Below are positions 1 through 5,738 of a stretch of DNA of 14,681 bases, one piece after another. The stretch is from Myxococcales bacterium (lineage in GTDB: Bacteria > Myxococcota_A > UBA9160 > SMWR01). Under the pieces are notes generated by a model, which did no database searches, was not told where the DNA came from, and saw only the letters and a list, made by a program, of their open reading frames with translations. Numbering within the stretch: position 1 is the stretch's first letter; each line of letters begins with the position of its first letter. The stretch is taken from the NCBI GenBank assembly GCA_022571825.1, contig JACZXC010000025.1:1-14681 (forward strand), written 5' to 3'. The position numbers and the translations under genes are program-made.

Positions 1-258
1 AAAGGCCGCCGCGACACCGTCGATCGTCAGATCGTCGTGGGTTGGTCCGATCCCTCCCGAAGTGAAGACGTGATCATAGTCCCGACTCATCGTCTTCACT
101 TCCGCCGCAATCGTCTCGAGGACATCGGGAATGGTGAGGATCCGCTCGACGTCGACCCCGAGAGCGCGGAGCTCCGTGCACAGAAACGGGGAGTTTGTGT
201 CGACGACTTTACCGGAGAGAATCTCGTTTCCGATGATGAGGATACCGGCGGTGGCCAC
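1..258 (-). CDS. CinA/MoaB-type molybdopterin-binding domain protein (partial, 3' end off the window)
   Basis: The first 86 codons of a leftward gene are visible; the rest lies beyond base 1. The translation opens ATAGILIIGNEILSGKVVDT after a GTG codon and later contains TSGGIGPTHDDLT. These are the two signature stretches of the MoCF_biosynth fold found in MoaB/Mog and in the N-terminal half of CinA (competence/damage-inducible protein A). The GNEILSG...DTN pattern and the GGIGPTHDD loop are typical of the CinA-like, stand-alone 'molybdopterin-binding protein' group. An in-frame TGA lies three codons upstream (265-267, complement), so the GTG at 256-258 is the only plausible start; no strong ribosome site is seen next to it. 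It is divergent from the ferredoxin operon. Known family members bind molybdopterin-like or nucleotide substrates. Whether this is a CinA (with a deamidase half) or a short MoaB-like protein cannot be told from the fragment. Confidence 0.88.
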   Translation of the reverse strand, partial: MATAGILIIGNEILSGKVVDTNSPFLCTELRALGVDVERILTIPDVLETIAAEVKTMSRDYDHVFTSGGIGPTHDDLTIDGVAAAF

Positions 259-278
259 AACCCGTCAGGATATCGAAC

Positions 279-308
279 GGGTCGACCCCCTCCAAGCCGG
301 TGCTTGGA
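279..308. repeat. Two adjacent perfect inverted repeats in a divergent intergenic spacer
   Basis: The 69-base spacer between two divergent genes contains the 10-base palindrome GGGTCGACCC (279-288). Two bases later comes a stem-loop sequence, TCCAAGC (291-297), loop CGGT, GCTTGGA (302-308), with a 7-base perfect stem. The position between divergent start codons (258 and 328) suits an operator or a 5' leader hairpin. No convincing -35/-10 pair was found, and I recognise no specific regulator site, so the regulatory role is inference. Confidence 0.4.
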
Positions 309-327
309 TCGGCGCCTCGACTCGCGT

Positions 328-648
328 ATGATCGAACTCGTGGAAGTCCTCGTGCGCTTTCGCCCGTCGGGCCGGAGCGTGCGCGTGCCTCTCGGCACCA
401 CCCTGCTCGAAGCGTCGCGTCGCGCCGAGCTTCCGGTCGCCCGTACTTGTGGCGGCGACGGTCTGTGTGGGCGCTGCGGGCTGCGCATTCTCTCCGGCGT
501 CGCGTCCCTGCCGCGTGAGGCCGAGGATGAAATGCGGGTGAAGCGGAACCAACGCGTCGACCCCGCGGAGCGGCTCGCGTGCCGGATCGCTCTTACCGAC
601 GACGTAGAGGTGACGGCGCGGTACTGGGCACTCGAACAGCGAGGATGA
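328..648 (+). CDS. [2Fe-2S] ferredoxin (CX5CX2C type)
   Basis: A 106-residue soluble electron carrier. Residues 1-30 form the expected beta-grasp start with the VRVPLGTTLLEASRRAELPV stretch. Cluster ligands are visible as Cys41-X5-Cys47-X2-Cys50 in ARTCGGDGLCGRCGLR, and Cys85 in ERLACR 34 residues later. The X5 spacing is that of adrenodoxin-type ferredoxins and of the N-terminal ferredoxin domain of RACo-type corrinoid activators, not plant-type CX4CX2C ferredoxins. The length fits a free-standing ferredoxin. ATG at 328 is chosen because it starts exactly at the domain; the open frame continues upstream only into the divergent spacer and the neighbouring gene. The stop is one base before the ATG of the LLM oxidoreductase, so the two are almost certainly co-translated, and the ferredoxin may be its electron partner (inference). 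Confidence 0.9.
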   Translation: MIELVEVLVRFRPSGRSVRVPLGTTLLEASRRAELPVARTCGGDGLCGRCGLRILSGVASLPREAEDEMRVKRNQRVDPAERLACRIALTDDVEVTARYWALEQRG

Positions 649-649
649 C

Positions 650-1573
650 ATGAAGGACATTCGAATCGGCCTCTCGGTGGCCGAAGGATCGGATCTCGAG
701 AGTCTGTTGAATCGATTCCGCCGGGTGGAGACCGATGGATTTCAGAGTGCTTGGATTCCGAACATTTTCGGCTTCGACGCGTTGACGGTGGCGGCCCTGG
801 CCGCCGGGGTGACTCGCACCCTCGAGCTCGCCACCGCGGTAGTGCCGACCTTCTCGCGCCATCCGTTCTACATGGCGCAGCAGGCGCTCTCGACCCAGGC
901 CGCCGCCGGCGGTCGCTTCGTCCTCGGACTCGGTCCGAGTCACAAGATCGTGATCGAGAACATGCTCGGACTCTCCTTCGATCGCCCGGCCCGACACGTG
1001 CGCGAGTATGTGACCGTCGTGACGCAGCTGATCGAAACGGGAAAGACGAGCTTCGAAGGTGAAGTGTACCGGGTGAACGCGTCCCTCGACGTGCCCTGCC
1101 CGTCGCCATGCCCGGTACTGATCGGCGCCCTGGGCCCGCTCATGCGTGAGATCGCGGGTCGGCTGGCGGGGGGAACCATCACCTGGATGACGGGTCCCCG
1201 CACTCTGGGCAATGCGGTGGTACCCGGCGTCCGCGCCGCCGCGAAGACCGCGGGCCGATCCGATCCGCGCATTGTTGCCGGATTCCCGGTGGTCCTGACC
1301 GATGACCCGGCGGCGGCGCGCGAGGCGGCGGGGAAGCTCTTCGCGCTGTATGGAACCCTTCCCTCCTACCGCGCCATGCTCGACGCCGAGGGCCTCGAGT
1401 CTCCCGGAGACATCGCCATCGCGGGTGACGAGAGCGCCATCGAGGCGTCGATTCGGCGCCTCGCGTCCGCCGGCGTCACCGATTTCAACGCCGCCCTGTT
1501 CTCCTTCGGCCCGGACCCGAAACAGATGATGTCGCGAACCCAGGAGCTCCTGGCGGAGCTCGCCCGGGGTTGA
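650..1573 (+). CDS. LLM-class (luciferase-like) F420-dependent-type oxidoreductase
   Basis: A 307-residue TIM-barrel oxidoreductase of the bacterial luciferase-like superfamily. Recognisable stretches are IRIGLSV at the first strand, ELATAVVPTFSRHP (about 59-72), and GRFVLGLGPSHKIVIENMLG (88-107). The C-terminal part SIRRLASAGVTDFNAALF is the usual last barrel unit with 'G.T.F' before the final helix. The overall pattern is closest to the group annotated as F420-dependent LLM oxidoreductases of the MSMEG_4879 type. Such enzymes use reduced F420 or FMN to act on small organic substrates, and the substrate here is unknown. The sequence cannot prove F420 rather than FMN, and no F420 biosynthesis gene is in the window. 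The start is ATG at 650, one base after the ferredoxin stop. It is the second gene of the five-gene operon. Confidence 0.88.
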   Translation: MKDIRIGLSVAEGSDLESLLNRFRRVETDGFQSAWIPNIFGFDALTVAALAAGVTRTLELATAVVPTFSRHPFYMAQQALSTQAAAGGRFVLGLGPSHKIVIENMLGLSFDRPARHVREYVTVVTQLIETGKTSFEGEVYRVNASLDVPCPSPCPVLIGALGPLMREIAGRLAGGTITWMTGPRTLGNAVVPGVRAAAKTAGRSDPRIVAGFPVVLTDDPAAAREAAGKLFALYGTLPSYRAMLDAEGLESPGDIAIAGDESAIEASIRRLASAGVTDFNAALFSFGPDPKQMMSRTQELLAELARG

Positions 1574-1578
1574 GCCCG

Positions 1579-2748
1579 ATGGCTGACGAGAGCCGCCGGA
1601 CCGCATTCGAGACCCGCGCCATCCACGCCGGACAGGAACCGGACGAGGCCGCCGCGGCCACGATCGTTCCCGTCTACCAGACGGTGACCTACACACAGGA
1701 CGCGATCGGCGTAAATCGCGGCTACGAATACTCGCGCAGTGAAAACCCGACACGCGAGGCGCTCGAATCCTGCCTGGCTTCTCTGGAGGAGGGCCGCTTT
1801 GGGTTGGCCTATGGGTCGGGAATGGCCGCCATCACCGGGGTCGTGCACCTCCTGGCCGCCGGTGACCACGTGGTGGTGGCGGACGATCTCTACGGGGGAA
1901 GCTTCCGCTTGTTCTCTCAGGTAATGCCCCGATTCGGAATCCGCTTCAGCTTTGTCGATGCGACCCACCCGGAGGAGATCGACAAGGCGGTGTGTGAAGC
2001 CACGCGGTTGATCTGGATCGAAAGCCCCACGAATCCGATGTTGCGGCTGGTCGATATCGCCGCCTGCGGCGAGATCGCCGCGGGCCACGGGGCGCGTCTC
2101 GTGGTGGACAATACCTTCGCAACGCCCTTTCTGCAGACGCCACTCAACCTTGGCGCTCATATCGTCGTCCACTCGACGACCAAGTACATCGGGGGCCATT
2201 CCGATGTGATCGGCGGAGCGGTGATCGTGGACGACGAGGAAACCGCCGAGAGTCTGCGATTCACGCGAAATGCGACGGGTGGAGTACCGGGCCCCTGGGA
2301 CGCCTGGCTGACCCTGCGCGGAGCGAGAACCCTGGCCCTCCGCATGAGCCGACACCAGAGCAACGCGGCGAGGGTCGCGGAATTCCTGAAATCGCAGCCG
2401 GGGGTTGCCCGGGTCTACTACCCGGGTCTTCCGGAGCATCCCGGCTTCGACCTCGCCCGGAAACAGATGCGCGGCTTCGGCGGCATGGTCACCATCGATC
2501 TCAAGGGGGGCGAGTCCGCGGCTCGGCGGATGTGCGAAGCGACCGAGCTCTTCGCCCTGGCCGAGAGCCTCGGCGGAGTCGAGTCTCTGATCGGATATCC
2601 GTGGTCGATGAGCCACGCCGCCTTCTCGGCGGAGGAAAGGCGCCGCAAGGGAATCACCGAAGCGACGGTTCGCCTCTCGGTCGGCATCGAGGACCCGGAC
2701 GACCTGTGCGCCGACCTCGCCCGGGCACTGGGTTCGAGCGACGCGTGA
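1579..2748 (+). CDS. PLP-dependent cystathionine gamma-synthase/gamma-lyase family enzyme
   Basis: A 389-residue fold-type I PLP enzyme of the Cys/Met metabolism family, of normal length. Family landmarks are YEYSRSENPTR (49-59, phosphate and substrate contacts from the partner subunit), YGSGMAAI (78-85), DDLYGGSFRLF (102-112), ESPTNP (148-153), DNTFATPF (177-184), and the PLP lysine Lys202 in HSTTKYIGGHSD. The C-terminal ESLGGVESLIGYPWSMSHA and VRLSVGIEDPDDL are characteristic. The position that is Cys in methionine gamma-lyases (LYGC) is Gly here, so that activity is unlikely. Choosing between cystathionine gamma-synthase, gamma-lyase and O-acyl-homoserine sulfhydrylase is not safe from sequence. 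ATG 1579 is preferred; a TTG at 1570 overlapping the previous stop is the alternative. The stop overlaps the next gene's GTG by four bases. Confidence 0.93.
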   Translation: MADESRRTAFETRAIHAGQEPDEAAAATIVPVYQTVTYTQDAIGVNRGYEYSRSENPTREALESCLASLEEGRFGLAYGSGMAAITGVVHLLAAGDHVVVADDLYGGSFRLFSQVMPRFGIRFSFVDATHPEEIDKAVCEATRLIWIESPTNPMLRLVDIAACGEIAAGHGARLVVDNTFATPFLQTPLNLGAHIVVHSTTKYIGGHSDVIGGAVIVDDEETAESLRFTRNATGGVPGPWDAWLTLRGARTLALRMSRHQSNAARVAEFLKSQPGVARVYYPGLPEHPGFDLARKQMRGFGGMVTIDLKGGESAARRMCEATELFALAESLGGVESLIGYPWSMSHAAFSAEERRRKGITEATVRLSVGIEDPDDLCADLARALGSSDA

Positions 2749-3113
2749 CCCGTGCCATCCTGCTCGTCGACCATGGAAGCCGGAGGGCCGAGGCCAACAC
2801 CCTGGTCGATGAGGTCGCCGAGCGGGTGCGGAAGCGGGCCCCGCACTGGGTCGTTCGAACTGCCCACCTCGAGCTGGCCCATCCGACGATCGCCGAGGGG
2901 ATCGATGCCTGTGTCGACGCCGGCGCCGATGAAGTCGTCGTTCACCCTTATTTTCTCGGCTCGGGGAATCATACGGCCCGCGACATTCCGCGCCTCGTCG
3001 GGGAAGCGATGCAGCGTCACTCGGGACTCCGGGTTCGTATCAGCCAACCGCTGGGCCTGCACGACAAGCTCATCGACGTGATCATGGATCGAGTGGAAGA
3101 AGCTCGAGAGTAG
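2745..3113 (+). CDS. Single-domain CbiX/SirB-type sirohydrochlorin chelatase
   Basis: A 122-residue class II chelatase domain. It opens TRAILLVDHGSRRAEAN, the standard first strand with the active-site His10. HPYFLGSGNHTARDIPRLVG holds the second conserved His (His76) and the DIP motif. ELAHPTIAEGID and SQPLGLHDKLIDVI are further family positions. His10 and a His near 74-76 match the catalytic pair known in archaeal short CbiX. Members insert Co2+ (B12 route), Fe2+ (siroheme) or Ni2+ into sirohydrochlorin-type tetrapyrroles; the metal cannot be assigned here. The size is that of the short one-domain form, which works as a dimer, not the two-domain enzyme. The GTG start at 2745 overlaps the PLP gene's stop in GTGA, implying translational coupling. 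No other cobalamin or siroheme gene is nearby. Confidence 0.88.
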   Translation: MTRAILLVDHGSRRAEANTLVDEVAERVRKRAPHWVVRTAHLELAHPTIAEGIDACVDAGADEVVVHPYFLGSGNHTARDIPRLVGEAMQRHSGLRVRISQPLGLHDKLIDVIMDRVEEARE

Positions 3114-3135
3114 CCCTCTCACTTCGGGTGGAGAC

Positions 3136-4356
3136 ATGAGCCGGCCTCCGCTCATCGCAGTCGTCTGGTTCTTCTATCTCGGCGCCCTGGGGATCTTCTT
3201 CCCCTACTTCAGCCTGTACCTGCACGAGAACGCGGGCCTCACCGGAACCCAGATGGGCTTCGTGCTGGCCGTGATTCCGATGATGGGCATCGCCACCCAG
3301 CTGTTCTGGGGTCAGATCGCGGACCGCACCGGTGCGAGGTCTCGGGTGTTGGCGGGCTTGGGGATGGGCGCGCTCTTCGGGTATGGCGCGCTCTTCTGCG
3401 CACGGGGCTTCGCGTCGATCGCCCTGGCGACCGCTTCCCTGGCGTTCTTCCAGACCGCGCTGATCCCCAGCGCCGTCGCTGTGACACTGGCGCTGACCCG
3501 TGACGACGGTCCCCATGCCTTCGGGCGAATGCGGGTCTGGGGAACCGTCGGATTCTTTCTGGTGGTCGTCTGCTTCCCTCCGGCACTCCACGCGCTTCGG
3601 GAAGTCCGAGGCTTCGGTGTCGATCGAGCGGGCGTATCCGAGCCCGGGCTCGAGTGGATGTTTCCCATCGCCGGAATCATCCTGTTCTTCGGGGCCCTCG
3701 CGGCGTTGGCCCTCCCCCGGGGCGGGGCGCTGGCGCTACGGGCGCCCCGGGGCGACTGGCGACGCCTGCTCCACCACCGGCCGTTCCGCCGTCTTCTGGG
3801 CTTCTCCCTGGTCGCCTTTTTGTGTCTCCAGGGTCCCATGAGCATTTTTCCGGTCTACGTGCGGGCCCACGGCGGCACCCTCGATTCTGTGAGCGAGATG
3901 TGGATCTTGATGTTGATTCCCGAGATCTTCTTGATCCTGATGTCCGGCGCGGGACTGGAGCGCTTCGGTCCACGCGGGCTGCTCGCGATCGGCGTGATCG
4001 CGGGGGGCGTTCGATGGCTCGTGTGCGGCTTTGCGCAATCCCTGGCCTGGATCTATCCGGTGCAGATTCTCCACGGCGTGGTGGTCGCCGGACTCGTGCT
4101 CGGTGGTCCTCTCTACGTCGAGGCGGTCGTTCCGGAACGGATGCGCTCCACCGGTCAGGGACTACTCGCGATGGTCGGAGTCAGCATCGGCGGCATCAGC
4201 TCCCAGCTCGCGACCGGGTGGCTGCTCGAACACGTGGGCCCGGACGCCCCCTACATCGCCGGCGGCCTGGGCGCCCTGATCCTCGGCGCGCTCATCCCCG
4301 TCTTGCTTCCACCCGCGACCCGACCCGCTCCCGCCGAAGGGGAGCAGGCGCTCTGA
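3136..4356 (+). CDS. MFS permease, MFS_1-like/phenylpropionate-permease (PPP) group
   Basis: A 406-residue polytopic inner-membrane transporter with about 12 predicted helices. The first helix WFFYLGALGIFFPYFSLYLH with the FFPYFSLYL turn, followed by GLTGTQMGFVLAVIPM, is the signature of the PPP/HcaT-like MFS group. The loop 2-3 motif A is present as WGQIADRTGARSRVL (about 58-72). The second half starts near residue 215 (FRRLLGFSLVAFLCLQGPM) and has its own helix pairs, ending in PYIAGGLGALILGALIPVLL. The substrate is unknown: the family name comes from E. coli 3-phenylpropionate permease, but most relatives are uncharacterised. ATG 3136 has GGTGGAG immediately upstream and lies 22 bases after the chelatase stop. 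It is the last gene of the plus-strand operon and could export or import that operon's metabolite (inference). Confidence 0.88.
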   Translation: MSRPPLIAVVWFFYLGALGIFFPYFSLYLHENAGLTGTQMGFVLAVIPMMGIATQLFWGQIADRTGARSRVLAGLGMGALFGYGALFCARGFASIALATASLAFFQTALIPSAVAVTLALTRDDGPHAFGRMRVWGTVGFFLVVVCFPPALHALREVRGFGVDRAGVSEPGLEWMFPIAGIILFFGALAALALPRGGALALRAPRGDWRRLLHHRPFRRLLGFSLVAFLCLQGPMSIFPVYVRAHGGTLDSVSEMWILMLIPEIFLILMSGAGLERFGPRGLLAIGVIAGGVRWLVCGFAQSLAWIYPVQILHGVVVAGLVLGGPLYVEAVVPERMRSTGQGLLAMVGVSIGGISSQLATGWLLEHVGPDAPYIAGGLGALILGALIPVLLPPATRPAPAEGEQAL

Positions 4357-4391
4357 TCCCCACCGCCTACGCCGTTCGCGCCGGAATCGGC

Positions 4392-5738
4392 TCAGGAGTC
4401 GATCGTGCGATGCTTCGGGCTCCGATCGGAATCGCCTGGAGACGCTTGCAGCAACGCATCGACAGACGCCAGAACATCGGCGGGCCGGATCCCCGTCATG
4501 CACTGGGCTTGGGCAAACCAGCAGGAGAGAACCTTGTTGTCATGGACGAACATGCACGGAGAACACGCGAGCTTCCGGTAATACACTTCGTGTCGCTGGC
4601 CTGCGCGCGATCGCAGGGGGCCGTAGAGTATGGGCGTCTCGGGTCCGAAGAGCGCCACGGTCGAAGCCCCGGCCGCTGCCGCCAGGTGCAGGGGTCCGCT
4701 GTCGTTGGTCACGACCACGGTGGCGTGGGCGAGCAGCGCCACCAGCTGAGCGATGTCGATGCGGCCCGCCAGGTTGGCGATTCGCGTCGCGACTTCGGTG
4801 GCGGCCACTACGGACTCGACGTACCTGCGCTCCGCCGCCGACCCGATCACTACAACGTTCAGGTTTTCGCGACGACTTAGACACCGAAGCAGCTCCGCGA
4901 CCTGCTCCCGGGGCCAGCGGCGCTCGAGGGCCATGTCCCCCGCGTTGGGATTCACGACCACCGTCGGATCTTCTTCCCTCCACGAGCCCAACGCGGCCAG
5001 CTGCTCCCGACATTCGTTCCAGGCGGACTCGGTCGCGGACAAGCGCGGCAGGGCGTCCGGCGCGGCCACGGCATCGGACTCGACGGGATCCATCGGGTCC
5101 CCGCGCATCAGGTCCAGGAAATTCAACGCCACGTGATTGTAGGCATTGAAGGGAACCTCCACGTCGTGGAGCCTTCCGCGCCACTTTCCCTTGGCGCTGA
5201 ACCCGTGGGACCAACGCGGATTCGAGAGGTAGGAAAAGATCGCCGAGAAACGCGTGAAGAACTCGAGATCGAGGAGCAGATCGTAGCGCTCGCGCCGAAT
5301 CGAACGAATCGTCTTCAGCGTCGAGAACAGAAAGGGAACCACCCCGTTGCGAAGGTCAAGGGTAAGGGCCCGATCGATCGCGGGGTACATCTCGATGATC
5401 TCGCGGTTTTCGTGCAGGGAGAGAAAGTCGATACGAGCCCGAGGATATCGCTCGCGTATGATCTCGAAGAGCGGGGACGCCAGTACGATACTGCCCATGC
5501 CCCACATCTTGAGAAGCAGCACCTTGCGAACCTCTTCCGTCGCCGGGGCGTCTCGGCTGCCGCCGAAGATCTTCTTCGAGGCCAAGAGCAGCGCGCACAC
5601 GGTCGAACCAACGTACCGGTCGATCCACAGCGCGATCGGATAGATTCGATTCGGACGACTCGGACGACCGGAACCCATGGGACGATCGGAGTCGGAATGA
5701 CTGGCACCCGGGACACACATCTCGCGAGATTGTACCAC
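4392..5738 (-). CDS. Glycosyltransferase family 9 (heptosyltransferase-type) protein
   Basis: Up to 448 residues, a GT-B fold enzyme that transfers a sugar from a nucleotide donor, typically for LPS core or another envelope glycan. The first Rossmann half begins near residue 71 (RKVLLLKMWGMGSIVLASPL, the family's 'G.GD/S.....P' entry). The second half begins VVVNPNAGDMALERRWP, and the donor-site motif TNDSGPLHLAAAAG sits at 344-357. A Cys set follows at 392, 395, 406 and 413 (CSPC...C...C), common in this family. A hydrophobic helix with WIDRYVGSTVCALLLA precedes the catalytic domain and may anchor the protein. The first 30 residues are poor in family signal; starts at GTG 5738, ATG 5720 or ATG 5678 are all possible. 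GTG 5738 is listed because it abuts the upstream stop directly. It is the last gene of the minus-strand operon and converges on the MFS gene. Confidence 0.88.
   Translation of the reverse strand: MVQSREMCVPGASHSDSDRPMGSGRPSRPNRIYPIALWIDRYVGSTVCALLLASKKIFGGSRDAPATEEVRKVLLLKMWGMGSIVLASPLFEIIRERYPRARIDFLSLHENREIIEMYPAIDRALTLDLRNGVVPFLFSTLKTIRSIRRERYDLLLDLEFFTRFSAIFSYLSNPRWSHGFSAKGKWRGRLHDVEVPFNAYNHVALNFLDLMRGDPMDPVESDAVAAPDALPRLSATESAWNECREQLAALGSWREEDPTVVVNPNAGDMALERRWPREQVAELLRCLSRRENLNVVVIGSAAERRYVESVVAATEVATRIANLAGRIDIAQLVALLAHATVVVTNDSGPLHLAAAAGASTVALFGPETPILYGPLRSRAGQRHEVYYRKLACSPCMFVHDNKVLSCWFAQAQCMTGIRPADVLASVDALLQASPGDSDRSPKHRTIDS

Noticed and set aside
96..1109. 337-codon minus-strand open frame at the left end
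   Set aside because: It conflicts with the CinA/MoaB-like frame on the same strand and with the ferredoxin on the other; Arg/Ser-rich and without motifs.
593..1753. Long open frame (386 codons) on the minus strand opposite the LLM and PLP genes
   Set aside because: Its translation is Arg/Gly/His-rich with no recognisable domain, while the plus strand encodes complete conserved enzymes; a high-GC antisense shadow.
1366..2616. 416-codon open frame on the minus strand opposite the PLP-enzyme gene
   Set aside because: It lies wholly opposite conserved coding sequence and shows no family motifs.
4340..4391. Possible terminator at the convergent junction (GGGG...CCCC around the MFS stop)
   Set aside because: The stem is only four bases, and no U-run or extended pairing was found.
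3654..4880. 408-codon plus-strand open frame spanning the convergent MFS/GT9 junction
   Set aside because: The translation is low-complexity Arg/Gly/Pro, overlaps both real genes out of frame or antisense, and has no motif.
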